The notes under the pieces are model-generated. The model was not told the origin of the DNA. It ran no database searches and saw nothing but the letters and a program-made list of their open reading frames with translations. This document shows, in pieces, positions 24,486 to 34,080 of a stretch of DNA of 64,000 nucleotides (positions are counted from its first letter, which is position 1; each line of letters opens with the position of its first letter). The position numbers and the translations under genes are program-made. The DNA lies in contig NZ_MPHJ01000021.1 of assembly GCF_001957125.1 (NCBI RefSeq), positions 21,546 to 85,545 on the forward strand, given 5' to 3'. The DNA comes from Shewanella sp. UCD-KL12 (GTDB lineage: Bacteria; Pseudomonadota; Gammaproteobacteria; Enterobacterales; Shewanellaceae).

Positions 24486-24979
24486 CGACAATTAGAGCCT
24501 TTGTTGAAAGTGACTTTGAGCAAGTTCAAGCCATCTATCTGCAGGGCATTAATACAGGTAATGCGACGTTTGAAAGGCAAGTGAAAACTTGGCCAGAGTG
24601 GGATAAGGCGATGGTGAATGAGTGCCGATTAGTTGCCGTTAGAGGCGGTAAACTTATAGGTTGGGCTGCACTCTCTCGAGTCTCTAACCGCGCTGTTTAT
24701 GCAGGGGTCGCCGAGGTAAGCGTTTATATTTGTAGTGCTGCTAAAGGTGTTGGAGTAGGCACGAGTCTACTACTTGAATTAATCGCACAATCTGAGTTAG
24801 CAGGTTTTTGGTCTTTGCAGTCTGGGATATTTCCCGAGAATCAAGCGAGTCTACGTATACATAAAAAATGTGGCTTTAGCGTACTTGGTACTAGAGAAAG
24901 GTTAGGTCAGATGAATGGCATTTGGCGAGATGTGATCTTACTTGAGCGAAGAAGCTTAGTGGAAGGTATTGAACTGTAA
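24482..24979 (+). CDS. GNAT N-acetyltransferase, phosphinothricin/MnaT-like
   Basis: 165 residues of the PAT/Bar/YncA group. The N-terminus TTIRAFVESDFEQVQAIYLQGINTGNATFE and AEVSVYICSAAKGVGVGTSLL (acetyl-CoA loop) are typical, as are FPENQASLRIHKKCGFSVLGTRERLGQMNGIWRDVILLER. Such enzymes acetylate the amino group of amino acids or analogues such as methionine sulfoximine. Its start overlaps the stop of the preceding GNAT gene (ATGA), so both form a small operon. Confidence 0.9.
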   Translation: MTTIRAFVESDFEQVQAIYLQGINTGNATFERQVKTWPEWDKAMVNECRLVAVRGGKLIGWAALSRVSNRAVYAGVAEVSVYICSAAKGVGVGTSLLLELIAQSELAGFWSLQSGIFPENQASLRIHKKCGFSVLGTRERLGQMNGIWRDVILLERRSLVEGIEL

Positions 24980-25143
24980 CTGAGCTTTGTCTGAGGTTAA
25001 GCGATTACTGAACGAGTACCTGTCGCTAAATAGATACCGCTATATTGTAAGCAAGGCTTGCCAACTTACTAAGTTCAGCGTAAAACTCCCTCACAGAACC
25101 TAATTATTCCTGTCTTGGGAAAAGATAAACTGGAAGGCTGAGT

Positions 25144-25932
25144 TTGGATCATTTTATTTGGAATATAGACCCCGTATTGATCTCCTTTATGGGACTTAAA
25201 GTACATTGGTATGGCGCCCTTTTTGCTACGGCAATCGCTTGTGGTTTTCAGGTGATGAAGCGTATTTATATCAAGGAAAAGTTACCGGTTGAGTCATTAG
25301 ATAATCTGCTTATGTACTGTGTTATCGGCATCATTGTTGGTGCTAGGTTGGCGCACTGCCTCTTCTATGACCCTGCGTATTACCTAAGTAATCCGCTAAA
25401 AATCTTTGCGATTTGGGAAGGTGGGCTTGCCAGCCACGGTGGTGGTTTAGGCGCTATTCTTGCTCTGTATTACTACCGTCGCAAGATGGATATGCCTTTC
25501 TTATTCCTGTTGGATAGGCTCGCCATTGCTACAGCTATTTTCGGCTTCTTTGTTCGTATGGCTAACTTCATGAACTCTGAAATATTAGGGCTTCCTAGCA
25601 GTGTGCCTTGGGCTATTGTCTTTGAACGTGTGGACATGTTACCTCGCCATCCTGCGCAGCTCTATGAAGCGATTGCGTATCTGCTGATCTTTATCGGATT
25701 GTGGGCCATATACAGGTTCACAGAGATGAAGCAAAAAGAGGGGGCGATCTTTGGATTGTTTCTAGTGCTAGTGTTTAGCTCTCGCTTTGCTATCGAGTTT
25801 GTTAAGGTAAAGCAGGCAGCTTATGCAGAGGGAATGACTTTGAGCGCAGGCCAGTGGTTGAGTGTGCCATTTCTTATTGTCGGCATAGTGCTTTTACTAA
25901 AACCTTATTTGAGTAAACAAGTTAAGGCATAG
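25144..25932 (+). CDS. lgt: Prolipoprotein diacylglyceryl transferase
   Basis: Inner-membrane enzyme that transfers diacylglycerol from phosphatidylglycerol to the lipobox Cys of prolipoproteins. 262 residues with seven helices. Family motifs are HWYGALFA, GARLAHCLFYDP, the ASHGGGLGA segment, FFVRMANFMNSEILG (Lgt signature with the essential Arg), RHPAQLYEA and GQWLSVPF. The start is TTG with GGAAGG 8 nt upstream. In many relatives lgt stands next to thyA or ptsP; here it is alone, so a second lgt may exist elsewhere in the genome. Confidence 0.94.
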   Translation: MDHFIWNIDPVLISFMGLKVHWYGALFATAIACGFQVMKRIYIKEKLPVESLDNLLMYCVIGIIVGARLAHCLFYDPAYYLSNPLKIFAIWEGGLASHGGGLGAILALYYYRRKMDMPFLFLLDRLAIATAIFGFFVRMANFMNSEILGLPSSVPWAIVFERVDMLPRHPAQLYEAIAYLLIFIGLWAIYRFTEMKQKEGAIFGLFLVLVFSSRFAIEFVKVKQAAYAEGMTLSAGQWLSVPFLIVGIVLLLKPYLSKQVKA

Positions 25933-25954
25933 ATGTGAGTGATATGTGCTAAGT

Positions 25955-25992
25955 TAGGCGGTAGGAGCTTGCAGTTTCTACCGCCTTTTTTG
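25955..25992 (+). terminator. Intrinsic terminator after lgt
   Basis: GGCGGTAG (25957-25964) pairs with CTACCGCC (25978-25985), followed by six T. Confidence 0.93.
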
Positions 25993-26240
25993 TTGGGTAA
26001 ACCATTGGAAGATACATTATTGTTCGTTAATCTAATGGTTAACAGATTAATAAATAATGTGAAATAGGCTATAATATTGTCTTCAGGATCCCAGCTCTGG
26101 GATCGAACTTTTATCAGATTTATTTGCTACTGTTTTGTCATTAAAGTGGGGCCCAGGTTGCTGTGTTTTGTCGGTTACCCCATTAATTAATCACCACTTG
26201 GGTGCTAACTCATCCACATCAATAGAGGACTTAACCTTAC

Positions 26241-27434
26241 ATGCCATACGAAATACTCCTGCTGGGAATCGCCGTGTTGATTGCAATTGGGATCTTGTTG
26301 CATCACCCCTCGAAAACCTTAGGTATCCCCTCTCTGCTTATTTTTATGGGGGTTGGCTTGGCGCTTGGCAATGGTGAGTTTAATTTCGTGTATGACAATC
26401 TGGCAGTTACTTCTACCGTGGGAGCTGTGGCGCTTAATATCATTGTATTCGTCGGCGGCATAAATACCTCTACCAATAGTATTAAGCTGGCTTACAAAGA
26501 GGGTGGGGTGCTTTCAACGCTTGGCGTGTTGTTTACCACCTTAATCTTAGCGGCGCTGCTTTATCCGTTAACAGAGTGGAGTATCGTTATCTGTCTGCTG
26601 TTTGCCGCGATAGTTTCATCAACTGATGCCGCTGCAGTATTTTCAATCTTAGAGTCTAAGAAACTCAAACTTAAAGAGAAGACTGATACCGTTTTGGAGT
26701 TTGAGTCTGCGACTAATGACCCTGTGGCTTTAGTCATGGTGGTGATTTTAACGGGGATTGCCTTAGCGCCAGAAAAAGCGATATCGGGGTGGGAGATAGG
26801 TCAAACCTTGCTTATTCAAATTGGCGCGGGTGTGATTATCGCGTACTTAGTGGGTAAGTTAGCGGTATACCTGCTCAATACCATACACTTAGAGGAGTAT
26901 GGGTTGATCCCGGTATTTGTATTAGCAAGTTTTATCATCGCTGCTTATAGTAGTGAGCTGGCTGGTGGAAATATCTTGATCGCCTCTTATGTAGTGGGGG
27001 TGGTGATTGGCAACGGTATTAAACGTGGGCGAGAGGTTAACAAACACTTTTTCAATAGTGTTTCTTGGCTAGCGCAATCGCTGATGTTTATCATACTCGG
27101 GTTACAGATCTTCCCACAGACCCTATTTTCAGTGTTCTTCCTGTCACTTATTCCAGCTGTTTTACTTATGTTTGTTGCTCGGCCATTAGCTGTGCAGCTT
27201 TGTTATCTTCCATTTAGAAAGGCAAGCTGGCGTAAGCGTTTGTTTATCTCATCGATTGGCCTTAAGGGGGCAACCCCGATTGTTTTTGCGCTGATCCCTG
27301 CGGCCGCAGGCGTTGAAGGGGCGATTGACCTAGTACATATGGTGTTCTTTATCGTGCTCTTTTCAATATTGCTACAAGGCAGTGCGATAGAGCCTTTGGC
27401 TAATAAGCTAAAGTTGAATGACAAAGATAGTTAG
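26241..27434 (+). CDS. CPA1 cation:proton antiporter (NhaP-like, no RCK domain)
   Basis: 397 residues with about twelve to thirteen transmembrane helices and the Na+/H+ exchanger fold. SSTDAAAVFSILESKKLKLKEK and EFESATNDPVALVMV are the ion-site segments (Asp in STDAA and the ND pair) of the CPA1/NhaP2 group. NhaP2-type proteins usually carry a cytosolic TrkA-C/RCK tail of about 170 residues, which is absent here. It exchanges Na+ or K+ for protons; which one is unknown. It converges on the WD40 lipoprotein gene with an 8-bp gap. Confidence 0.87.
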   Translation: MPYEILLLGIAVLIAIGILLHHPSKTLGIPSLLIFMGVGLALGNGEFNFVYDNLAVTSTVGAVALNIIVFVGGINTSTNSIKLAYKEGGVLSTLGVLFTTLILAALLYPLTEWSIVICLLFAAIVSSTDAAAVFSILESKKLKLKEKTDTVLEFESATNDPVALVMVVILTGIALAPEKAISGWEIGQTLLIQIGAGVIIAYLVGKLAVYLLNTIHLEEYGLIPVFVLASFIIAAYSSELAGGNILIASYVVGVVIGNGIKRGREVNKHFFNSVSWLAQSLMFIILGLQIFPQTLFSVFFLSLIPAVLLMFVARPLAVQLCYLPFRKASWRKRLFISSIGLKGATPIVFALIPAAAGVEGAIDLVHMVFFIVLFSILLQGSAIEPLANKLKLNDKDS

Positions 27435-27442
27435 TCGCTGAA

Positions 27443-28465
27443 TCAGTTATATTTCCAGCTTTCTAAAGCACCATCTGAGCTTATTGTCACGAGTTGACCG
27501 TTAGGGGCCACGACCATATCAAGTACTGTGGTTCCTGCGGTAAATGCTGTGATGCTCCAGTGTTTTGTCTCTTTACCACTGTTGAGATCCCAAACCATTA
27601 TCTTCTGTTTTGAACTGGCTGTGATGAGTGTTTTTCCTCGCTCGGCAAATAATGCTTGTCGAAAATAACGGTAACGCTCTAAGAAGGTTAACTTGCTGAT
27701 GCTCTCGCCAGAAAGAGAGTCTGCGATAAGGTGATTATCTATGGCATCTGAGATAAATAATCTGCGGTTAGCTTGATCAAAGCTGACGCTAGTGAGCCTC
27801 TGAGGTAAGTTAAACTCCTTAATTATTTTGCCATTACTGCTTGCTGATATGATTAAGTGCCCATCATGAGCGGCACTTAATAGCTGCTCATTATGAGCGA
27901 TAAACTCTACATGGCTCACAGGTCCCTTATGGAGTTGAAATTTAGATAGCTGGTTGCTCCTTAGGTTAATACTCAGCAGTGATCCCTCATTCATTCCGAT
28001 TAACACTTGGTTACCCGTTTTGCTCAGAAATAGGCTGGAGATGCTGGCATCTTTGTCAAAGCCCTGGGCTAACCAAGAAAGGGTAAGCTGGCCTGTTGTC
28101 AGGTCAAAAATTGAGAGTCGAGACTTGCCTGCCGCAGCGAGAAAGCGTTTGTTGCCAGAGAGGGCTATAAGGTAGTTGGGCTCATCAAAGTTATGCGCTT
28201 GCCATTGATGTTGTAGCGTTTTTGAGATGTTATCCCATACCGATAATTCACGTGTTCTACTCAAAGTCACTGTTAATTGTGAATCAGTGGAGAGAGTGGC
28301 ATCAATCAAGTTATCTTCGACATATCTATGAATAGATGCTGGCGCTAGACTCGCTTCAGGCTGGCTACAGCCAGTAATGGTAACGCCCATTAAGAGGAGT
28401 ATTGGTGCTAAACACCAAGTGCTGAGCTTTTTAACGATATAACTGGACAAGGTTATATGGCCCAC
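27443..28465 (-). CDS. WD40-repeat lipoprotein
   Basis: 340 residues. A lipoprotein signal ends at TITGC (Cys33). The rest reads as a WD40-like beta-propeller with repeated blocks such as LTVTLSRTRELSVWDNIS, SRLSIFDLTTGQLTLSW, LLSINLRSNQLSKF, KIMVWDLNSGKETKHW and GALESWKYN. Anchored in the envelope, it probably serves as a protein-interaction platform. It is unrelated in sequence to BamB as far as I can judge. Partner unknown; neighbours give no clue. Confidence 0.85.
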   Translation of the reverse strand: MGHITLSSYIVKKLSTWCLAPILLLMGVTITGCSQPEASLAPASIHRYVEDNLIDATLSTDSQLTVTLSRTRELSVWDNISKTLQHQWQAHNFDEPNYLIALSGNKRFLAAAGKSRLSIFDLTTGQLTLSWLAQGFDKDASISSLFLSKTGNQVLIGMNEGSLLSINLRSNQLSKFQLHKGPVSHVEFIAHNEQLLSAAHDGHLIISASSNGKIIKEFNLPQRLTSVSFDQANRRLFISDAIDNHLIADSLSGESISKLTFLERYRYFRQALFAERGKTLITASSKQKIMVWDLNSGKETKHWSITAFTAGTTVLDMVVAPNGQLVTISSDGALESWKYN

Positions 28466-28556
28466 AATAAGCGTAAGATAACCGATACTAGCATAATCAA
28501 TTGCTTGTATCGGTTTTAGATAAATTTATCGCTGACTTATATCGATGAGGAGGTGC

Positions 28557-29258
28557 TTACTTGAGTTTATAAACCACCTCGACTCTATCTCGGATAGTGA
28601 CCTGCCCTTGCTGATAACTCTGGGCGACATCATGACTTGGACCTGCATTCATACGTAGCATGACAGGCTGAATAGGGCCTTGATCAAAATAACGGATTTC
28701 CCACACTCCATCGAGGGTTTCATCGAAGCCTTCAGCGAGAAATTGTGCTTTTTGTTTGGCATCATTGATTGCAGCACTGCGAGCCTTATTCATATATTCA
28801 GTTTCTTTACTGGTTTTAAGAGCAATATTGTTAACTCGGTTGATCCCCTCTTCGAGTGCTGAGTCTAAGATCTCATTAAGCCGAGATAACTCATGTACTG
28901 TGACTGTTACTCTTCGGTTTGCGCTGTAACCGATGAGCTCGGCAGGTTTGTTTTTCTCATAACGATATTGAGGTTGTAAGTTTAGATTGGCACTCTCAAT
29001 ATTATCTTGCGCAATGCCAGCTTTTTTAAGGCGGCTGACAAATTTGGCAACCGCAGTGTCAGAGCTACTTTTAGCGTCTTGGGCTGTTAGTGCTTTAACT
29101 GAGACCTCGACGTTGATCTCTGCCATATCGGCTTGCACAGCAAGCTCACTTACACCTACTGTCTCTACGTGGGCAAAGCTGAGTTCGTTAGCTTGAGCAA
29201 AAGGTATGCTAATCATCAGGCTTGTGGATATGAAAGCGGCAATTAGGGATCTGTTCAT
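28557..29258 (-). CDS. SIMPL (DUF541) domain periplasmic protein, YggE-like
   Basis: 233 residues from ATG 29258, with GGAG 9 nt upstream. A signal peptide (MNRSLIAAFISTSLMISIPFAQA) is followed by a SIMPL/DUF541 domain: VETVGVSELAVQADMAEINVEVSV, NLNLQPQYRYEKNKPAELIGYSANRRVTVTV and INDAKQKAQFLAEGF. E. coli YggE of this family lowers oxidative stress by an unclear mechanism. The frame extends to 29273, but that TTG is part of the Shine-Dalgarno region. Confidence 0.9.
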   Translation of the reverse strand: MNRSLIAAFISTSLMISIPFAQANELSFAHVETVGVSELAVQADMAEINVEVSVKALTAQDAKSSSDTAVAKFVSRLKKAGIAQDNIESANLNLQPQYRYEKNKPAELIGYSANRRVTVTVHELSRLNEILDSALEEGINRVNNIALKTSKETEYMNKARSAAINDAKQKAQFLAEGFDETLDGVWEIRYFDQGPIQPVMLRMNAGPSHDVAQSYQQGQVTIRDRVEVVYKLK

Positions 29259-29375
29259 CGTTGAATACTCCAAAATATAAAAGGTAGAATTTGCTACTGA
29301 AGTTATTAACGTTTGAAAATAAAGAAAGGGTTAAACAATTTTTAGATTCTTTTGGCTGCCCAGTGGCTCTTTCCC

Positions 29376-30605
29376 TCAGTGCTTTTGTTGCTTAATCTCC
29401 TTCTCCATCTGCTCCTGTAAGCGGGGATCGAGCTGTGACTTGAGTTGTGAATTGAGTTTTTGGGGGACTAATGACTCTAACTGCGTATAGGCATTGAATC
29501 TATATGGCTTGTTGACACCGCGAAAGCATTTACTGATACCGCTAAAATCTACCTCAGAGAGTTGAGTTCGATCCAGTCTATGGGAGTTGACGGATGTAAT
29601 TGCTTGCATCTGATCAGAGATAATTCCACCTAATTCATTAAAAAAATCATGTTTGTTATAGTGATCAAAGATAAGTGGAATTATCCAGCCAGCTTCAAAC
29701 ACATGGCCGCCATAGCTGACAGCAACGCGCTGATTTTCTAAATAGGGTTTTATCTCGTTAGTCCAATCGATACTCCCAATTGTCACCTTATCTAGCATCT
29801 CTGGTTTTGACTGTTCTATTTCATCGACGACGGCCATTGAGATCAGATCGCTTGCCGTCCAAATGATGTCTATATTTTCATACCGCGTAAGCAGTTTCTT
29901 GATCATAAATCGAGCTTTGTCATAGGACCAGTCGGCATCTACAGCTTGAAGGAGCTGAATATTATCGCTTTTATCCAGTCTTTCTAATAACCCTTGCTCA
30001 CGCATCTGACCCACTTGACTGCTTTTTCTCCCGCTGATCGCTATTAAATTAAACTCTGTCTGTTGGAGGTTGTTTGCTTCATGGCTGAGGCGAATTAAGT
30101 GATCGGCCAAGGCGAAACCTGCATTTACTTCGTCGGGTGAGATATGTCCTATCCAGTAGGGGAAGTATTCTCTCGGAGTGCCGGTACGCCTGATTATTTC
30201 TGGTGTGAGCGGAGCATTAAATGAAAATAGAAAAATCTTTTCCTGAGAGATTCGGCTGATGATATCTTGTTCTAAGCCGTTGGTTAGAAAAGTGATTAAA
30301 TAATCAGGCTTTGGATTGCTAGCAAGTATTTCATTGATACTCTTAGCGTGTTTAAAGCGGTTCCTTTGATCTTCTTCCAAGTAATGTACATCTAATGTGA
30401 TCTGTAATTGTTCACTCGCTAAAGTGATATAGCTAACCACATCTTGCCAAAAGACACTATTTTTATCGGCAGGCACTAAAAACATGACGCTTGGAGAGGC
30501 TAATGGCTTCCGACACTCTAATGGAGTGCCATCTTGAGCCATTGAACTTAACGAACAGCAGAGGGCACAGCAACAAGCTGACAAGATAAAGCGTCTATAT
30601 AACAT
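29376..30605 (-). CDS. Periplasmic sugar-binding-like protein (Peripla_BP_4 type)
   Basis: 409 residues with a Cys-rich signal peptide (MLYRRFILSACCCALCCSLSSMAQ). The type-I periplasmic-binding fold is visible from about residue 38: PSVMFLVPADKNSVFWQDVVSYI, FLFSFNAPLTPE, NLIAISGRKSSQVGQMREQGLL, YENIDIIWTASDLISMAVVDEIE and VTIGSIDWTNEI. A long polar tail follows (Gln/Lys-rich, 375-409). No ABC permease or kinase is near, so it is an orphan binding protein, perhaps a sensor ligand-binding partner as LuxP is for LuxQ. Confidence 0.82.
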   Translation of the reverse strand: MLYRRFILSACCCALCCSLSSMAQDGTPLECRKPLASPSVMFLVPADKNSVFWQDVVSYITLASEQLQITLDVHYLEEDQRNRFKHAKSINEILASNPKPDYLITFLTNGLEQDIISRISQEKIFLFSFNAPLTPEIIRRTGTPREYFPYWIGHISPDEVNAGFALADHLIRLSHEANNLQQTEFNLIAISGRKSSQVGQMREQGLLERLDKSDNIQLLQAVDADWSYDKARFMIKKLLTRYENIDIIWTASDLISMAVVDEIEQSKPEMLDKVTIGSIDWTNEIKPYLENQRVAVSYGGHVFEAGWIIPLIFDHYNKHDFFNELGGIISDQMQAITSVNSHRLDRTQLSEVDFSGISKCFRGVNKPYRFNAYTQLESLVPQKLNSQLKSQLDPRLQEQMEKEIKQQKH

Positions 30606-30942
30606 TGACTATATCCGTAGTAATTAGCTTTGGACGAATTTACATAGCCGAGCGATTAATAACACTTAGCTCATATGAACAGTATAGAAGGCGTTGAGAT
30701 TTTAGCTGAGAGCAAATGAGTTGCTCCATAGCTGTACTGAATGCCTGCCGACGCTATATTGCTGCATCAAATTGTAACTTCACAGTCAAATAGATTGTCT
30801 TTCGAATAACAAGATATCAAGATGTTATTAAATGGTTCCGTAATTGTTTCATCTTGATTTACCTTGACTATACTCATGCTATTGGCCAATTCAAGTTGCT
30901 AGCTCTCTGCTTGAAGACAATCGTAAGTGCTAAGGAGTTGGT

Positions 30943-31593
30943 ATGTATTCGATAAAAAGAAATCTGTTGCTAGGCATAGTTGTCGTTAGCTGCTTTGTTA
31001 TGGTCAACATATATAGTAGTAAACTCGCCAGCATATCGAGTTCAGAGCAAGCTCACCTTTATGGTACAGAGCAAGCCTACGGCCGACATTTTGAGGAGAG
31101 TACGCGGGTTTCCTTTTCTAAGCTGAGAAAGCAGGGGCAAGTTAGCGAGGAGCAGAGAGCTAACAGGCAAGTCACTTCGGCTAAGTCATCTGCACTTGAG
31201 CTTAATCACGCCAATGAATTTTCCAGCGTTAGCGGTATTTCACAGTATTCAGCGGCCAGCAGGACGACATATCAAGCTGCATATCAGAAAAATGAACAGC
31301 TGAATAATACAGGTAACTCGGAAGGAAAAAGCTTAAGAGTTGAAAAGTTAAGAGTTTCTAGTGTATTGAATACGTTCACCTTCCTCTTTGGTATTAGTAT
31401 TATTTCCCTAGTGCTTGTCGGTGATAACCAAAAAGCTGAGTTTGATGAGAAAATGTTGTTTTTGTCTACCTTGATCCTTATTGATTTTATGTTTATTGGT
31501 GGGAAATTTACTATGCTCCTGCCCTTAATTGGTTTGGCAATACTCCATGCTCGGCGTTATTTAGGGAGCCATTTTACGCCTCATCAGGAGTAA
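30943..31593 (+). CDS. Membrane protein of unknown function, 216 aa
   Basis: An N-terminal hydrophobic helix (about 7-26) is followed by a Ser/Gln-rich polar region (about 30-135), and two or three C-terminal helices (about 143-160, 172-186 and 188-205). The likely topology puts the polar region outside the cytosol. No family is recognised. The ATG is preceded by AAGGAG at good distance. The 337-bp stretch before it holds no other gene. Confidence 0.6.
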   Translation: MYSIKRNLLLGIVVVSCFVMVNIYSSKLASISSSEQAHLYGTEQAYGRHFEESTRVSFSKLRKQGQVSEEQRANRQVTSAKSSALELNHANEFSSVSGISQYSAASRTTYQAAYQKNEQLNNTGNSEGKSLRVEKLRVSSVLNTFTFLFGISIISLVLVGDNQKAEFDEKMLFLSTLILIDFMFIGGKFTMLLPLIGLAILHARRYLGSHFTPHQE

Positions 31594-31621
31594 CTCTAGT
31601 ATCTGCTACAAGGTTATTAGA

Positions 31622-31658
31622 CTTATAAAAGGTAGGGCATAACCTTGCCCCACCTTGC
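31622..31658 (-). terminator. Terminator-like hairpin after the PepSY operon
   Basis: AAGGT-GGGGCA and TGCCC-ACCTT arms, with one mismatch and a TAACCT loop, are followed on the minus strand by TTTTATAAG. It lies between the converging 30943 gene and the PepSY gene. Confidence 0.65.
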
Positions 31659-31665
31659 TTTCAGT

Positions 31666-33285
31666 TTATCTTTCAGTAATTACTGCTTCAGTTTGTATTT
31701 CAGTTTCTTTTGTTTTTAAAGTATCCAAAGCCCAGATACTGTTGCGCTCGCCAAAGTAGGCGCGGTGCTTAGTTTTCTTCGCGGTAAAATAAAAGGCTGC
31801 AGCAAAGAGTAGTGCCATCAGCTCTATGGTCACCCCACTTAGCGATGAAGCTGGCCATAACCCAGGGAGCACAAAGCTCATTAATGACGTTAGAGGGATC
31901 AGCAAACAACTCAAGGTTAGCAAGTAGAGTAAGTGAATTGCTGACAGTGCTGCACCGCGAATAAAGCTATAACCGATGGCCAACAAGAAACTCGTGTAAT
32001 AGATGAACAGGTAATGGTTATTGACTTCAAAGTTAAACAGATAAAGCCACTTACTTGAAAGCATCGCTAAGCTAACACCTAACATTGAACCAAGTGCAAC
32101 ACCTATTGTTAACGCTGACATTACCTTACTAGCCTTGGTTTGCTCTTGCTGTTTCTGTCGACGCTTCTCTAGCCAAAGCAAGTTGCCGCTGTAAAAAAGA
32201 AAAGCGCCTAACAATCCCATTGCAAAGTAGAGCCAACGACCAAAATTACCCGCATAATTACCGAAGTGTAGACTGAAGAAGCTATTGACTATAGGCCCAT
32301 ATGCTCCGTCTTTGCTGTTTGGAATCGTACTGTACTGAACCTCAAAGGTATAAGGGTTCATGTAGATGAAGTCACTGAAGCCCCCGCGCATCATCTGAGT
32401 ATCTGACACAAGCTTAATGGCAACAGCAGGGCTAGTGGAGGATAGTTTTGAAAAGTCCATGCTGCTAATGGTATAGCCATCAACTTGCTGATAAACCGTG
32501 TCCATATAATGGTTTATAGAGGGCAGATCAGCCACTGAGTATTCAATCGTTGATTTCTCTCTAGGCTCAAACAAAGGTTTATCACCATATATAATGCTTA
32601 AACCGCCATAAAAGAGATCATGAAAGGCGAATACCACTACTGTCCAAGCGATGATCAGATGGAAGGGTAAGCTTAAAACGCCGACTAAGTTGTGACTGTC
32701 GAGCCAAAAGCGATTAGCCCCCTTGTTTTTACGCAGAGCAAACAGACTTTTTGTTAGCGTCGGTAGCAAAAAGATCACCCCCGACACTAAGGCAAGAAAA
32801 TAGAGCAGTGCCGCAACGCCTAATATAAGTACCCCCAGATCTTCATGGCCGACTTTTCCCATGATCCCAGCAGTGCGATGCAGTTGATCGATTAGGTTAC
32901 CCAGTTCGTTAGTGCCACTAGTCTGAGTTATCAGCGAACCTGAGTCTGAGAGGCTGGCATGCATCAAGCTGTCATCGAGTCTGATACCACGTCCGCCGCC
33001 ACTTTCATACCAGCTCATCGGCGACTTGTGTTCATCAAAGTTGATGATAAAATCCTGCTGAGCATTATTGTATTGGCTTAATGATTTTTCGACTAATTGA
33101 TCTAAGTGTTCCGTTGGAACTTGTGGTAAATGCTGGGCTGGAGGTGAAGCCCATTGTTCTATCTGCGGCTTAAACATAGTCAATGAGCCTGCATAGAAAC
33201 CAATAAATAACACGAGTCCTGCAATGATCCCAGTCCAAGTATGGATTGACTGGTAGGTTCTTAGGATATCACTGCGAATCTTCAT
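31666..33285 (-). CDS. PepSY-associated TM (PiuB-like) iron-uptake membrane protein
   Basis: 539 residues. An N-terminal helix with the RTYQSIHTWTGIIAGLVLFIGFYAGSL signature of PepSY_TM proteins is followed by a periplasmic PepSY-containing domain, then TM helices with the typical conserved His in NLVGVLSLPFHL and the SFFSLHFGNYAG block. The family is linked to siderophore or heme use, perhaps as a reductase or protease regulator. It follows the DUF3325 and DUF3649 genes and is divergent from a TonB receptor, a common iron-uptake arrangement. Three extra C-terminal helices make it longer than the basic family. Confidence 0.9.
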   Translation of the reverse strand: MKIRSDILRTYQSIHTWTGIIAGLVLFIGFYAGSLTMFKPQIEQWASPPAQHLPQVPTEHLDQLVEKSLSQYNNAQQDFIINFDEHKSPMSWYESGGGRGIRLDDSLMHASLSDSGSLITQTSGTNELGNLIDQLHRTAGIMGKVGHEDLGVLILGVAALLYFLALVSGVIFLLPTLTKSLFALRKNKGANRFWLDSHNLVGVLSLPFHLIIAWTVVVFAFHDLFYGGLSIIYGDKPLFEPREKSTIEYSVADLPSINHYMDTVYQQVDGYTISSMDFSKLSSTSPAVAIKLVSDTQMMRGGFSDFIYMNPYTFEVQYSTIPNSKDGAYGPIVNSFFSLHFGNYAGNFGRWLYFAMGLLGAFLFYSGNLLWLEKRRQKQQEQTKASKVMSALTIGVALGSMLGVSLAMLSSKWLYLFNFEVNNHYLFIYYTSFLLAIGYSFIRGAALSAIHLLYLLTLSCLLIPLTSLMSFVLPGLWPASSLSGVTIELMALLFAAAFYFTAKKTKHRAYFGERNSIWALDTLKTKETEIQTEAVITER

Positions 33286-33348
33286 TTTTTTCCTCTTGAG
33301 TAAATAGCATTGGTCTAGCCTGAAATAACAATGGTTTACAGAGAGCCT

Positions 33349-33651
33349 TCATAGTGAAAACCACTTCAATACTCCGTATAGAAGGTAAGCTGAAACATTG
33401 GCAGAGAGTAAGTAAATAAATGTCTTAGCCCCAGTTTTAAACATAAAACTGAAAGCTAATATTGGCATCCACAACAGGCTGACGAGCCACATATTAAATT
33501 GCACTTTCATCTCGGCATCTATTCCACCGGGACCGAACCAGGCAAAAATAGCCACCAATGCATAGGCCAGAGTTAGCCCTAGCACTGAGGCTGTTAAGCT
33601 TTTTTGCCACCAGTGGGGTTGGATTTTTTCATCTTGACGTAATCGAGTCAT
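33349..33651 (-). CDS. DUF3649-like small membrane protein
   Basis: 100 residues with three helices (about 22-41, 51-69 and 75-93) after a basic N-terminus (TRLRQDEKIQPHWWQKS). Genes like this stand between DUF3325 and PepSY genes in iron-uptake clusters, which is why I assign DUF3649. Its ATG overlaps the stop of the preceding gene by 1 nt (TAATG), so translation is coupled. Confidence 0.65.
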   Translation of the reverse strand: MTRLRQDEKIQPHWWQKSLTASVLGLTLAYALVAIFAWFGPGGIDAEMKVQFNMWLVSLLWMPILAFSFMFKTGAKTFIYLLSANVSAYLLYGVLKWFSL

Positions 33652-33911
33652 TAGGATTGCTTTCCCTTAATTATCAAGGAGAAAAATGGCATGAGGGTTA
33701 ACAGGGTGATACAGGTAAATAGCCAAGTAAAAACGGCAGCAGCGGTGGTGAGAACTTGTAACCAAGATAATAGCGCCATAACAAACAGGCTGTAGCCAAC
33801 CTGACGCACAGGCTTAGGTAACTCACTGTTTATAAGCATCTGATGCCGGTTAGTGAGGTAAATAAGTATGGCGCCAAATAGGGTTAATAGAACTGCCGAA
33901 AAGTAAAACAT
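33651..33911 (-). CDS. DUF3325-like small membrane protein
   Basis: 86 residues with three helices: FYFSAVLLTLFGAILIYLTN, VGYSLFVMALLSWLQVLT and AVFTWLFTCITLLTLMPFF. The RHQ after helix one and the PKPVRQVGY segment fit the DUF3325 pattern. First gene of the three-gene unit DUF3325-DUF3649-PepSY, divergent from the TonB receptor. The role in iron uptake is by association only. Confidence 0.65.
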   Translation of the reverse strand: MFYFSAVLLTLFGAILIYLTNRHQMLINSELPKPVRQVGYSLFVMALLSWLQVLTTAAAVFTWLFTCITLLTLMPFFSLIIKGKQS

Positions 33912-33979
33912 AAGCGGGTATTTTCTCCTATTTCTAGATCGAGTTAACAGTTATAAATATCGATACAGATGTTAATGTA

Positions 33980-33998
33980 AATGCTATTGATTCGCAAT
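33980..33998. promoter_or_regulatory. Candidate Fur box between divergent iron genes
   Basis: AATGCTATTGATTCGCAAT matches the commonly seen Fur target form AATGATAATGATTCGCATT at 16 of 19 positions. It sits in the 169-bp region between the DUF3325 gene and the TonB receptor, so it could repress both directions when iron is replete. Confidence 0.6.
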
Positions 33999-34080
33999 TG
34001 CGTTAAGTCAAGGTTTAAAGTAAATTGTTCGACTTTACAAAGTCATGATGAAGTTTACTTATTTGAAGTCTGAGGTATTC